Source: an uncultured Spirochaetaceae bacterium (lineage in GTDB: Bacteria > Spirochaetota > Spirochaetia > Sphaerochaetales > Sphaerochaetaceae). From it: a stretch of 64,000 nucleotides of DNA. Below, piece by piece: positions 1 through 8,923 of this stretch; position 1 is the stretch's first letter; the number at the start of each line of letters is the position of its first letter. The notes beneath the pieces are model-generated. The model saw only the letters and a program-made list of their open reading frames with translations, was not told where the DNA came from and did not search any database. A program made the translations under genes and the position numbers. The DNA lies in assembly GCA_944389025.1 (NCBI GenBank), contig CALXKU010000002.1:101445-165444 (forward strand), written 5' to 3'.

Positions 1-2
1 AG

Positions 3-938
3 TGCAAATGCTATGCGGAGCTTATCACATTCGCTCTCAAGGAGGATAAGCCATGGGCGAACAAAGGCTTTATCGTGGCACACTCACAGATATACTCCAA
101 TGCCCGAATGGAGCATCATGAGAAAACGGTTGAGGTTATTGAAGGGGATGTGAATTACGGCTTTAAGACGGGAGGGGTATCCGCACTGGTAGACCGGACA
201 AAGGGACATCTGATCTCTTTCAGGAAAGGAGAAAAAGAACTCCTGAAAACCATTCCATACATCTCCACGTGGCGCGCCCCGACCGAGAATGACAAGGGCT
301 GGAACATGCCTTATGAGCTGGCACCATGGGCCACTGCCGGGCGCTATGCGAAAAAGGAATCCGTCACTCTTGAAAAAAATGAGGTCGTAAGCCTCTTTTC
401 ACTCGCATCAGCAATGGGAAGCGTGGAGATACGCTACAGCATGGATGAGAGTGGAAGAATTAAGATCAGGATGACCTACCATGGCGAGGGTGGGATGATT
501 CCCGAATTCGGCCTGGCTCTCATAACCGGAGAGGAGAATGACAGCGTGAGCTATCTTGGGCTCGGGCCTGAGGAGAATACGAGAGACAGAAAAGAGGGCT
601 CTCTCTACGGCCTTCACTGCTACAGGGCATCAGAGAGCATCGAGCCTTATATCACAGGACAAGAAAGCGGTATGAGGTGCGCGGTGAAGAGAGCGAGAAT
701 CGGAGCATTATCCGTTGAGGCGGAGGATGAGTTCATACTCTCTGCAACCGGCTACACGAGCTGGGAGATCGAGAGTGCGTCGCACATCGGGAATCTTCCT
801 CCAAGAGAGAAGACGGTTGTAAAAATACTGAAGGACCAGATGGGAGTCGGAGGAGATGACTCATGGGGCTCTATGCCTCATGATGCTGACATCTACAGAA
901 TCTCGGATGGGGACAGCTTCACATTCTATTTAAGCTGA
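3..938 (+). CDS. lacZ: Beta-galactosidase (GH2), C-terminal part, cut by the window edge
   Basis: The reading frame is open to the left edge, so the gene begins outside the window. A GTG at 75 is only an internal codon: residues upstream of it (WANKGFIVAHSQ) match the family and run on without a stop. The visible part is the C-terminal beta-sandwich (Bgal small chain) of GH2 beta-galactosidases. It contains WRAPTENDKGW, the region closing over the active site, and GLGPEENTRDR, the equivalent of the family GRGPxENYxDR motif. The catalytic glutamates lie upstream and are not seen. The enzyme would hydrolyse lactose or beta-galactosides, probably in the cytoplasm. purB follows after 11 bp and could be co-transcribed. 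Confidence 0.9.
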   Translation, partial: CKCYAELITFALKEDKPWANKGFIVAHSQIYSNARMEHHEKTVEVIEGDVNYGFKTGGVSALVDRTKGHLISFRKGEKELLKTIPYISTWRAPTENDKGWNMPYELAPWATAGRYAKKESVTLEKNEVVSLFSLASAMGSVEIRYSMDESGRIKIRMTYHGEGGMIPEFGLALITGEENDSVSYLGLGPEENTRDRKEGSLYGLHCYRASESIEPYITGQESGMRCAVKRARIGALSVEAEDEFILSATGYTSWEIESASHIGNLPPREKTVVKILKDQMGVGGDDSWGSMPHDADIYRISDGDSFTFYLS

Positions 939-949
939 AGGAGAAAAAA

Positions 950-2344
950 ATGGATTACACGCATGATACATTCATAAGCCCGTACACATGGCGTTACGGT
1001 TCAGAAGAGATGAGAAAGGTATTCTCGGAGGTCCACAAGAGAAAGCTCCTAAGGAGGGTATGGATCGCACTGGCAAAGGCCGAGATGAAAGCGGGCCTTG
1101 TCACAGAGGATCAACTCGAAGAGCTCATCGCACATAAGGATGATATCGACATAGAGAGGGCGAGCGAGATTGAGAGGGAGATAAAGCATGACCTCATGGC
1201 GGAGATCAAGACCTACGCAGAGCAGTGTCCGGCGGCAGGTGGCATAATCCATCTTGGGGCAACCAGCATGGATGCTCTCGACAATGCCGATGCCATAAGA
1301 TTCCGTGAGGCCTTCGACATAATCGAGGAAAAGCTTAAAAAGCTGATTTCATCCCTCTCTGAGAAAGCCATCGAGTACAAGAGCATCCCAACGATGGCAT
1401 TTACACATATACAGCCCGCTGAAATCACAACAATAGGCTATCGTCTTGCTCAGAGCATTCAGGATTTAAACGATGACCTCGATGACCTTGTCTACGTAAA
1501 AGAGAGGCTCAGAGGAAAGGGTTTCAAGGGTGCCGTCGGCACTATGGCAAGCTACACTGAACTCTTGAAAGGCAGCTCGATAAGTGCCAGGGAAATGGAG
1601 GACGAAGCGATGGCGGAGCTTGGAATCAAGGCATTCACGGCCTCCACCCAGATATACACCAGAAAGCAGGATATCAGGATAATCGAAGTCCTTTCAAAGA
1701 TCGCATGTACCCTTAGCAAGTTCAGTCTCGATTTCAGAATCCTGCAGAGCCCTCCTATCGGAGAGTTCTCTGAGCCGTTCGGAAAACACCAGGTGGGTTC
1801 AAGCGCCATGCCCTTCAAGCGCAATCCTATCAACAGCGAGAAGATCGATTCGCTCTCACGCCTGATATCATCGGCATACATGACAGCCTGGCAGAACGCG
1901 TCAATGACGGTTTTAGAGCGCAGTCTCGATGATTCTGCAAACAGACGCATCTTCATCCCCGAAAGTTTCATCGCCCTTGATGAGATGCTCATGACGGAGA
2001 TAAGAATCGTCAGCGGAATGAACATCCACAGTGCGGCAACTGAGCGTCTCATGGCGGACTATGGGATATTCAGCGCTACAGAGCGCGTACTCATGGAAGC
2101 TGGAAAGAGAGGTGCTAACCGCCAGGAGATGCATGAGGTCATAAGGGAGCTCAGTCTCAAGGCATGGGAGAAGGTGCAGAAGGGGGAGAGAAACCCGCTT
2201 TTTTGCGAGATGACGGAAGATGAAAGGATACTTTCATACCTCTCTAAGGAAGAGATAGAGAGTCTTCTCGATGCATCATCATACACTGGAGAGGCCGAGG
2301 AGAGGACGGAAAGGGTCGTTCAGGAAGCTGCAAGACCGAGATAG
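950..2344 (+). CDS. purB: Adenylosuccinate lyase
   Basis: A 464-residue member of the fumarase/aspartase superfamily. It would catalyse the two fumarate-releasing steps of purine synthesis, SAICAR to AICAR and adenylosuccinate to AMP. The superfamily signature GSSAMPFKRNP lies near residue 285 and the upstream GATSMD loop is present. Length fits the family. The ATG is preceded by GGAG at good spacing. The last 25 bp overlap the convergent 3' end of the membrane protein gene at 2320-2901. Confidence 0.95.
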   Translation: MDYTHDTFISPYTWRYGSEEMRKVFSEVHKRKLLRRVWIALAKAEMKAGLVTEDQLEELIAHKDDIDIERASEIEREIKHDLMAEIKTYAEQCPAAGGIIHLGATSMDALDNADAIRFREAFDIIEEKLKKLISSLSEKAIEYKSIPTMAFTHIQPAEITTIGYRLAQSIQDLNDDLDDLVYVKERLRGKGFKGAVGTMASYTELLKGSSISAREMEDEAMAELGIKAFTASTQIYTRKQDIRIIEVLSKIACTLSKFSLDFRILQSPPIGEFSEPFGKHQVGSSAMPFKRNPINSEKIDSLSRLISSAYMTAWQNASMTVLERSLDDSANRRIFIPESFIALDEMLMTEIRIVSGMNIHSAATERLMADYGIFSATERVLMEAGKRGANRQEMHEVIRELSLKAWEKVQKGERNPLFCEMTEDERILSYLSKEEIESLLDASSYTGEAEERTERVVQEAARPR

Positions 2345-2901
2345 AACATGAAATAGTATATCGCCATGCGAAGGATGCGGGTTGTCGAATAGAGGCTCAC
2401 CTTGAACGGATTGAGTTTCATGACTCCCGCAGCCATGCATATGGCGGAAAAAGGAAGGGGGAAGATCGAAGCGACAAGGACGAACGTGGTTCCATACTTG
2501 TCTATGTAAGCGCCCCACTTCTCATGAGCCCTGAGAACAGCACGGTTAATCACGTTCACCTTATCGAGCAGACGCCCAATGAAGTAACTCGATACCCCGC
2601 CAAGCGCGGAGGCAAGCCCTGTTACCGGAATTACCAGATACCATGGATACTGTATGAGCATCGGGAAGACGAACATCGGAGAGAGAGGAAGGATGAACGT
2701 ATCGGTCACCCAGATGTATACGCACATCGAGAACAGATTGAACTGGTTGTTTATGATATCGGCATAATACTCGAAGTTCGCCCTACCCATCTTCTGTATC
2801 ACGATGAAGAAACCTATGAACATCAGTATGATAGGTATGGTTCCTATGGTTATATAGAATTTTATCTTAGGATTTTTCGATATCTTATCCTTTAAATTCA
2901 T
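2320..2901 (-). CDS. DedA/SNARE-associated (VTT) family membrane protein
   Basis: A 193-residue protein with about four hydrophobic segments and the VTT-domain pattern: a loop with PLSPMFVFP, then GGVSSYFIGRLLD, then FPLPFSAICMAAG. It resembles the YqaA/DedA group of lipid-scramblase-like membrane proteins; its substrate is not known. I use the ATG at 2901, which has AAGGGG about 5 nt upstream, rather than the TTG one codon earlier. The start lies inside the end of the alanyl-tRNA editing gene (17 bp overlap), so translation is probably coupled. The 3' end overlaps purB on the other strand. Confidence 0.75.
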   Translation of the reverse strand: MNLKDKISKNPKIKFYITIGTIPIILMFIGFFIVIQKMGRANFEYYADIINNQFNLFSMCVYIWVTDTFILPLSPMFVFPMLIQYPWYLVIPVTGLASALGGVSSYFIGRLLDKVNVINRAVLRAHEKWGAYIDKYGTTFVLVASIFPLPFSAICMAAGVMKLNPFKVSLYSTTRILRMAIYYFMFYLGLAAS

Positions 2902-4015
2902 CAATCACCCCTTTTGCAGACGAGAAGAGAAGCTCTGGCTCAGATATGTAGCTCCCCTGATAGACGCCCCCTCTTCCGCCACCCCTTAAAGATAATACAT
3001 TTTTCAGTTCTTTGAAATGCTCATCACTTCCAAGGTAAAGGAACTCCTTTTTCTCCCCACAGCGCACTATGAGAACATCGCAGATGCCATCTCTTTTTGT
3101 AAGTATGCTGCGAAGCTCATCCAAGCCAAGCTCCGTCATATGGACGGAAAAACTCTGAATCTTCTCAGCCTCCGCTGAGGCAATAGTCGAATGAAGAGCT
3201 CTTATCTCACGTTTTAGCGTTTCAATCTCGTCAACTCTTGATGCGATGGCCCCCACTATCTCATGAGGAGGGGATGATAGTATACGGGACGCCTCCTTCA
3301 CAATCTGGAGGTTATCACGCCGTGAGCGCACAGCCTCATCATCCACCTTCCAGACTGTCCTGATGTGTCCTCTTATTATCTCCGAATCATAATATGATAT
3401 CTCCCCTATCTCTGCTGTGGAGGAAACATGCACCCCGCCGCAGGCAACGGCATCCTGGCCTTCTATGAAGACGACTTTCACATCAGGATCGCTGACCTTG
3501 ATGCTACGCCTCATATGAAGAGCCTCCGCCTCGCTGCGAATCATGTCACGCTGCTCAATCCGAAGAGCCTTCCTTACAAGACGTGACGCCTCATCCTCGA
3601 CCGCCATAAGCTCTGCAAGGTCAAGGCTGCTTCTATCAAGTTCGATTGTTACATGCTCTTCTGCTAGGTGAACGGCAAGGGTTCCAACGCCGAGCTTCCT
3701 GAAGAATACGGAGGAAAGCAGGTGCTGCGCGCTATGTCGCTTCATAAAAGCATAACGATGGCCCCAGTCAAGGCTGAGTATTCCATTCTCACCTTCTGTT
3801 AAGTCTTCTGTACTCTCAAATATGTGAGCAATATCATCACCATCCTTCTCGGTATCAAGAATCCTGTAACCATTGAAAGTACCCCTGTCCCCAGGCTGTC
3901 CACCCCCTTCGGGATAGAATATGCTCTGGTTGAAATAGACCTTATTACCATCTATACGGCAGACTCTCGCCTCCGTCTCTTTCAGATACGGATCCTCATA
4001 GAAAAGCTTCCTCAT
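2885..4015 (-). CDS. Alanyl-tRNA editing protein, AlaX type with DHHA1-like tail
   Basis: A 376-residue free-standing editing domain related to the AlaRS editing domain. It would hydrolyse Ser-tRNA(Ala) or Gly-tRNA(Ala) in trans. The metal-binding pairs are visible: HSAQH (H94 and H98) and CGGVH (C192 and H196). A central helical stretch is followed by a glycine-rich C-terminal segment (GGGRGGVYQG) typical of DHHA1 domains, so this is the long AlaX form. The ATG at 4015 overlaps the stop of the upstream TRIC gene (ATGA), and its own end overlaps the VTT protein gene: a three-gene minus-strand operon. Confidence 0.88.
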   Translation of the reverse strand: MRKLFYEDPYLKETEARVCRIDGNKVYFNQSIFYPEGGGQPGDRGTFNGYRILDTEKDGDDIAHIFESTEDLTEGENGILSLDWGHRYAFMKRHSAQHLLSSVFFRKLGVGTLAVHLAEEHVTIELDRSSLDLAELMAVEDEASRLVRKALRIEQRDMIRSEAEALHMRRSIKVSDPDVKVVFIEGQDAVACGGVHVSSTAEIGEISYYDSEIIRGHIRTVWKVDDEAVRSRRDNLQIVKEASRILSSPPHEIVGAIASRVDEIETLKREIRALHSTIASAEAEKIQSFSVHMTELGLDELRSILTKRDGICDVLIVRCGEKKEFLYLGSDEHFKELKNVLSLRGGGRGGVYQGSYISEPELLFSSAKGVIDEFKG

Positions 4016-4647
4016 TTCCTCTTCTCCTCTCCATGCAGCCGTGCAACCGGCAGTTTGAAACGGTGACGGTAACCGACAATCCTGAGCGTTGTCGTGAATA
4101 TCGCGGTTATGAATAAGAGGGCATCATAACCGAGTGGCGAGAAACGGTCCAGGAGAACATACATAAACGCACCGAGGACCGAGGCCGTGGCATAGAAATC
4201 GGACGTGAAGACCATCGGAATCTCCTTTGAGAATACATCCCTGAGAATTCCTCCTCCAACTGCAGTGAACATACCGCTCATGATCTGGCCGACGATGCTG
4301 ACTCCCATCTCTGCGGCTTTCGCAACCCCCAGGGCCGTGAATACCCCGAGACCGACGGCATCCGAGTAGATTATGATCGCCCAGCGCCCGATTGCGACCG
4401 GCGCGACTATGAAACACACAAGGCCCGCGATTATGCAGATAAGGAAATACCTGTAATCATTGAATGCAGCTACAGGGGTACTGCCTATGAGAGCGTCGCG
4501 AAGCATCCCGCCACCACATCCGACCGTGACTGCGAAAAAAAGGACTCCGAGAAGATCCAGACGGTTCCTTATACCCTTTACCGCCCCTGTTATCGCGAAA
4601 ATCATGGTACCGAAAAGATCGAAAAACAAAATGATATTCGAGTCCAT
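4012..4647 (-). CDS. TRIC/UPF0126 (YicG-like) membrane protein
   Basis: A 211-residue protein with about seven predicted membrane segments and two repeats of the family signature: GCGGGMLRD and GGGILRD. Bacterial members are trimeric intracellular cation channel homologues; E. coli YicG has been described as a glycine transporter, so the substrate here is open. I choose the ATG at 4647 (MDSNIILFF). TTGTAC, a 17-nt spacer and TATGCT end 7 nt before it, and there is no Shine-Dalgarno, so the mRNA appears leaderless. The longer frame from a TTG at 4683 would begin inside the -35 box. Confidence 0.8.
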   Translation of the reverse strand: MDSNIILFFDLFGTMIFAITGAVKGIRNRLDLLGVLFFAVTVGCGGGMLRDALIGSTPVAAFNDYRYFLICIIAGLVCFIVAPVAIGRWAIIIYSDAVGLGVFTALGVAKAAEMGVSIVGQIMSGMFTAVGGGILRDVFSKEIPMVFTSDFYATASVLGAFMYVLLDRFSPLGYDALLFITAIFTTTLRIVGYRHRFKLPVARLHGEEKRK

Positions 4648-4725
4648 AGCATGTAGCATAATCAAAAGGAAAAGAGTGTACAATGCTTATTCTCTTTTTC
4701 CTCGCTTAGTCTTATATTCATAGGT

Positions 4726-5304
4726 ATGGGAAAAATAAGAAGCGCACTGGAAATCGCGATGGAAAAGACTGAGAACATCGCGATAGACGAGAATAAGATA
4801 AGACAGAATCAGGAAGATGATAAGATAAGAAGGATCGCAGGAGAGTACCTTGCGAAAGAAGAGAGGGATGACAGCATTCTAAAAACGCTGGAAGATCATG
4901 ACGGAGTAGCTCTGAAAAGAGCACTCAAGGGCCTTCTGCTATCATCACTCAGTCTTCCGACATACGAGGTTACAGACGACAGGTTCAGCCGCCTAGGGGC
5001 GATAATGGAACGCGTAATGGGAGATAACCGCAGCGCGATGGACCTCTATGGGAGAATCACAGATTTCCTCATGCAGTATCCGAAGCACAGGAAACAGCTC
5101 CTTGACGCGCTTAAAAAGCAGCTTGAACCGATGCTTGAGGAGAAATCGGAGGAGCTGTCAAAGAAGCTCGGAAGAGAGATCCACCTCAGCGTTGAGGAGG
5201 ATAAGGAAACGCTCGAGATCATAGAACAGAACCTCGAGCGTCTTGAAAAACAGTACAGTGAGAACCTGGATCAGGCGAAAAAGAGCCTTGAAGCATTCTT
5301 CTAG
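4726..5304 (+). CDS. Uncharacterised helical protein (192 aa)
   Basis: I do not recognise this family. The protein has no signal peptide or membrane segment. It is very rich in charged residues, with long amphipathic helices at residues 1-60 and a probable coiled coil from about 115 to 190. The middle ([21 protein letters not shown]) is the most globular part. A -10-like TATATT ends 7 nt before the ATG and there is no clear ribosome-binding site. Its stop codon shares the bases CTAG with the stop of the convergent malic enzyme gene. Confidence 0.6.
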   Translation: MGKIRSALEIAMEKTENIAIDENKIRQNQEDDKIRRIAGEYLAKEERDDSILKTLEDHDGVALKRALKGLLLSSLSLPTYEVTDDRFSRLGAIMERVMGDNRSAMDLYGRITDFLMQYPKHRKQLLDALKKQLEPMLEEKSEELSKKLGREIHLSVEEDKETLEIIEQNLERLEKQYSENLDQAKKSLEAFF

Positions 5305-6584
5305 AGCCAGTACTTCTCCATTCTCTTCCTAAGAGACAGGCGATAGGCATCAAAATCATCAATTGCCCTGGTGGCCACCCCGTCAAGGCATGCCTGGCGG
5401 GCAACGGCAACAGCCTCGTATTCTATGACACGGGGGTCGAATGGCTTAGGAACGATGTAATCGCGGCCGAAGCTGAATGGCTTTCCGCCATAGGCCATTG
5501 AAACGATCTCAGGAACATCCTCCTTCGCAAGATCGGCCAGGGCCTTGGCTGCGGCAAGCTTCATGTTCTCAGTTATTTTCCTGGCACCCGTATCGAGGGC
5601 TCCGCGGAATATGAACGGGAACCCGAGAACGTTATTTATCTGGTTCGGATAGTCCGAACGTCCTGTCGCCATTATCACATCAGCTCTTGTCGCCGTAGCC
5701 TTCTCATAGGTGATCTCAGGATCCGGATTGGCCATAGCGAAAACGATCGGATTATCATTCATCGAAAGGAGCATCTTCTCAGATACGACATCGGGCTTGC
5801 TCAGCCCCATGAACACATCGGCACCTTTCATAGCCTCCTCAAGAGTGCGCGAAGAGGATGTTGTGGCAAACTCCTCCTTCTCCCTCGTCATATGGTCCCT
5901 GCCTTTATAGATCACACCACGGCTATCCAGCATTATGATGTTCTCCTTTCTTACCCCGATAAGGGTGAACATCCTCGCACACGATATCCCCGCAGCCCCT
6001 GCACCGCTAACAACGACGCGAAGTGAAGAAAGCTCTTTTCCTGCAATCTCCGCCGCGTTCATCAGCCCGGCAGATGCGATTATAGCTGTTCCGTGCTGGT
6101 CATCATGGAAAACTGGAATATCGCATGATTCAATCAGAGCCTTTTCTATCTCGAAGCACTCCGGCCCTTTTATATCCTCAAGATTTATTCCTCCGAAGGT
6201 CGGGGAAATCGCCTTGACAATCTCAATCAGTTTTTCCGGATCCTTCTCGTTTATCTCGATATCGAAAACATCTATATCTGCGAATCTCTTAAAGAGAACA
6301 CCCTTTCCTTCCATTACGGGCTTACTGGCAAGAGCTCCCCTGTCTCCGAGGCCGAGGATAGCGGTTCCATTCGAGATGACCGCAACCAGATTGCCCTTAT
6401 TCGTATAGCTGTAAGCGTCAGCTGGATCTGATTCTATCTTAAGCACCGGCTTCGCAACTCCAGGGGTGTATGCGAGTGAGAGGTCCTCCGCACTCCTGCA
6501 TGGCTTTGTGGGAACGACGGAGAGTTTTCCTGCAACTCCGTCCCTGCTATGGTATTCAAGGGCTTTCTTCTCTAGTTCGTCCAT
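5301..6584 (-). CDS. Malic enzyme (NAD(P)-dependent malate dehydrogenase, decarboxylating)
   Basis: A 427-residue short-form bacterial malic enzyme that oxidatively decarboxylates malate to pyruvate and CO2. Visible motifs are SLAYTPGVA near the N-terminus, [27 protein letters not shown] for metal and malate binding, and the dinucleotide fold ([14 protein letters not shown]). There is no phosphotransacetylase-like tail, unlike MaeB of E. coli. The chosen ATG at 6584 has GGAGG 5 nt upstream; the TTG four codons earlier overlaps that site. With PEPCK and the oxaloacetate decarboxylase elsewhere in the window it belongs to the C3/C4 node. Confidence 0.92.
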   Translation of the reverse strand: MDELEKKALEYHSRDGVAGKLSVVPTKPCRSAEDLSLAYTPGVAKPVLKIESDPADAYSYTNKGNLVAVISNGTAILGLGDRGALASKPVMEGKGVLFKRFADIDVFDIEINEKDPEKLIEIVKAISPTFGGINLEDIKGPECFEIEKALIESCDIPVFHDDQHGTAIIASAGLMNAAEIAGKELSSLRVVVSGAGAAGISCARMFTLIGVRKENIIMLDSRGVIYKGRDHMTREKEEFATTSSSRTLEEAMKGADVFMGLSKPDVVSEKMLLSMNDNPIVFAMANPDPEITYEKATATRADVIMATGRSDYPNQINNVLGFPFIFRGALDTGARKITENMKLAAAKALADLAKEDVPEIVSMAYGGKPFSFGRDYIVPKPFDPRVIEYEAVAVARQACLDGVATRAIDDFDAYRLSLRKRMEKYWL

Positions 6585-6638
6585 CTTTACCTCCAATGGG
6601 AAAAGTATAGCCGATAAGGAGGAAAAACAACAGAGAAA

Positions 6639-7997
6639 TCAGACCTTTCCACCCTTGCTTATGATAGAGCGCAAAGTGATGATAGCAAGAGAGGCCATCA
6701 CAGCCTCGCTTCCAAACTGCGAATAGGCCAGTCCGTAAAGGGGGAAGAGATGATTGAGAATCAGAATCAGAGGTATCTCAAGAACCAGCTTCCTTAAAAC
6801 GGCGAACATGAAACTCTTTGAGCCCATCCCGACAGCCTGAAACACGCCGACAGCAAGGAAATCAACTGTCAGCAGTGGAATGCCAAGGCAGAATCCGCGA
6901 AGGAATCGCGTTCCATAGCCGACGATAACCTCACTCTTCATGAAAAGGGAGACAAAAAGTGGTGCCCCAGCGTAGAAGATCACAGAGACAGCAACCATGC
7001 TGAAAAGTATGATCCTCAGGGCAAAGAATATGGCATCCCTCATCCTTTTCGTGTTCCCGCTCGCCCAGTTGTAACTCACGAGTGGCATTATCCCCTGAGA
7101 AAACCCCAGAGCTATATTCGTCGGTACTGTGTTAATCCTCTGCGCTATTCCCATGGCGGCGATAGCATCGGAGCCGTAGGCGCTAGTGAAATTATTGAGT
7201 ATTGTCATTCCCGTGACATTGAGAAGATTCTGTATGCTTGCTGGAATACCGACTGCGCATACCCCTAGCACTATGATCTTACTAAATCCGTAATACTTCG
7301 GGTTAATCGTGACGAACGTACTCTTCCTCCTGAAGAGTATGAGTATGACAAAATAGAGCACCGCAACACAGTTTGAGATGAATGTGGCAAGGCCTGCCCC
7401 TTCGGCTCCCATACCTAAGCCCCAGGGAAGTACGAATATAGGGTCAAGTACGATATTGAGCAGACAGCCGCTCATCGTACCTATGCTCGCGTGTACCGCA
7501 GATCCCTCAGCGCGGACCATGTAGGCCATTACGACATTTAATATGGCAGGGGCGGCCCCAAGGCAAACCGTCCAGAAAAGATACTTCGCAGTCGCCTCCC
7601 TCGTCACCTCATCTGCGCCGATTATGTTAAGCAGAGGCTCAAAGAAAACAGTGCAGAGAAGGGAAAAGAGTATGCCGAAGAAAATCGAGGAATAAAAGCC
7701 GAACGCGCTGCTCTTCCTGGCAGTCTCGTAATCCTTTCGCCCGAGAGCACGGCTCATCATACTGGAAGAGCCGACTCCGAAGAGGTTGTTAACCGCATTG
7801 AATGCGAGAAGAACGGGAGCAGAGAGGGTTACCGCCGCGTTTTCAATGCTGTTATTCAGCATTCCCACGAAATAGGTATCAGCAAGGCTGTAGAGAATTG
7901 TGACGAGGGAAGAGAGCACAGTCGGTATCGAGAGCGCGGCTATAGCCCTGGCAATACTCTCACTCTCAAACAATCTTACCCTATCCTCTGCCAGCAT
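6639..7997 (-). CDS. MATE family efflux transporter
   Basis: A 452-residue protein with about 12 hydrophobic segments in two homologous halves, typical of multidrug and toxin extrusion (MATE) antiporters. The N-terminus (SIARAIAALSIPTVLSSLVTI) and the ADTYFVG segment match the first helices, and the second half begins near GFSKIIVLGVCAVG. Substrate is not predictable. The start has GAGGAGG upstream at good spacing. It is transcribed singly, divergent from the hydrolase at 8066. Confidence 0.88.
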   Translation of the reverse strand: MLAEDRVRLFESESIARAIAALSIPTVLSSLVTILYSLADTYFVGMLNNSIENAAVTLSAPVLLAFNAVNNLFGVGSSSMMSRALGRKDYETARKSSAFGFYSSIFFGILFSLLCTVFFEPLLNIIGADEVTREATAKYLFWTVCLGAAPAILNVVMAYMVRAEGSAVHASIGTMSGCLLNIVLDPIFVLPWGLGMGAEGAGLATFISNCVAVLYFVILILFRRKSTFVTINPKYYGFSKIIVLGVCAVGIPASIQNLLNVTGMTILNNFTSAYGSDAIAAMGIAQRINTVPTNIALGFSQGIMPLVSYNWASGNTKRMRDAIFFALRIILFSMVAVSVIFYAGAPLFVSLFMKSEVIVGYGTRFLRGFCLGIPLLTVDFLAVGVFQAVGMGSKSFMFAVLRKLVLEIPLILILNHLFPLYGLAYSQFGSEAVMASLAIITLRSIISKGGKV

Positions 7998-8030
7998 CTT
8001 CGCCTCCTCATCTCAAATTAAGGCTAAGCA

Positions 8031-8065
8031 TTGCATTAGCCCTCCGAGCATCAGATAATATTAGC
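8031..8065 (+). promoter_or_regulatory. Promoter for the MBL-fold hydrolase, leaderless type
   Basis: TTGCAT (8031-8036), a 17-nt spacer and GATAAT (8054-8059) form a good sigma-70-type promoter. The expected transcription start, about 7 nt after the -10 box, is the A of the ATG at 8066. No Shine-Dalgarno lies in between. Confidence 0.6.
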
Positions 8066-8881
8066 ATGAAAGAACACATGATATCAAAAATAAGCGAGAA
8101 TACATGGCAGATAGACGAGTTCGGCCTTGTAAACGCGTTCCTCGCAGAAGGAGAAGATAAGGCAGCCCTTATCGACACCGGGGCAGGACTTTCAGATATA
8201 AGAAGTGCAGTGAGAAAGCTTACAGATAAACCTCTTGAAGTACTTCTTACCCACTCTCACAGCGACCATAGTGGAGGGCTATACCATTTTTATGACACAC
8301 CAATTCATATGAGAAGTGAGGACGAAGGGCTACGGCTTTGGGGGATGAGAACGGATAACGAATTCAGGAGAATGTACGTCAGAACCAGAGGAAAAGAGAG
8401 GAAAGAGGAACTTGACGCGCTGATACCGGAAGGCAATCCTGACTGCACATATTTTAAATATGAGAACATTGAGGACGGCATGATCATAGATCTTGGCTCC
8501 AGAGCTCTCAAATGCATCCACACCCCAGGACATACGGATGGCAGCGTCTCTTTCCTTGATGAGAAAAACCGCCTTCTTTTCAGCGGAGATACGGTAAACC
8601 GGAGCATAATACTCATGAGGGAAGAAGATAACAGTCTGAAAAAAGTCCGCGTTTTACACGACACCCTCCTTAAGATCCGCAACCTATCATCCTCATTCGA
8701 TTACCTTGTAATCGGTCATGGCTCACCCCGCCTTGAAAAGAGCATAATATCCGATTACATAGAAATCACGGAAGGCCTTCTTTCGGGCTCCCTTTCAGGT
8801 GAGTACGAGGAGAGAGGATTCAGAAAAGGTGATGTGATACGTCTTGGCTCCGCAGAACTATGGTACAGGTGTGACAGCTGA
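8066..8881 (+). CDS. Metallo-beta-lactamase-fold hydrolase
   Basis: A 271-residue MBL-fold protein. The metal-binding motif THSHSDH is near residue 62. A second histidine lies in HTPGHTDGS, the bridging aspartate in FSGDTV, and a last histidine in VIGHGSP. These residues suit a two-metal hydrolase of the glyoxalase II type; the substrate is unknown. The Y-family polymerase gene begins 42 bp later with its own promoter-like sequence, so the two need not be co-transcribed. The start coincides with the predicted transcription start. Confidence 0.85.
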   Translation: MKEHMISKISENTWQIDEFGLVNAFLAEGEDKAALIDTGAGLSDIRSAVRKLTDKPLEVLLTHSHSDHSGGLYHFYDTPIHMRSEDEGLRLWGMRTDNEFRRMYVRTRGKERKEELDALIPEGNPDCTYFKYENIEDGMIIDLGSRALKCIHTPGHTDGSVSFLDEKNRLLFSGDTVNRSIILMREEDNSLKKVRVLHDTLLKIRNLSSSFDYLVIGHGSPRLEKSIISDYIEITEGLLSGSLSGEYEERGFRKGDVIRLGSAELWYRCDS

Positions 8882-8887
8882 AAAGTT

Positions 8888-8923
8888 TTGCAAAAGCTTC
8901 CATTTTCCAGCTACTATCATTAT
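8888..8923 (+). promoter_or_regulatory. Promoter for the Y-family polymerase, leaderless type
   Basis: TTGCAA (8888-8893), an 18-nt spacer and TACTAT (8912-8917) place the likely transcription start on the ATG at 8924. The TTG of the -35 box would otherwise be read as an upstream start codon in the same frame. No Shine-Dalgarno is visible. Confidence 0.45.

Noticed and set aside
2524..2895. Plus-strand frame opposite the VTT membrane protein
   Set aside because: Shadow of the conserved membrane protein; Arg/His/Glu-rich with no family match.
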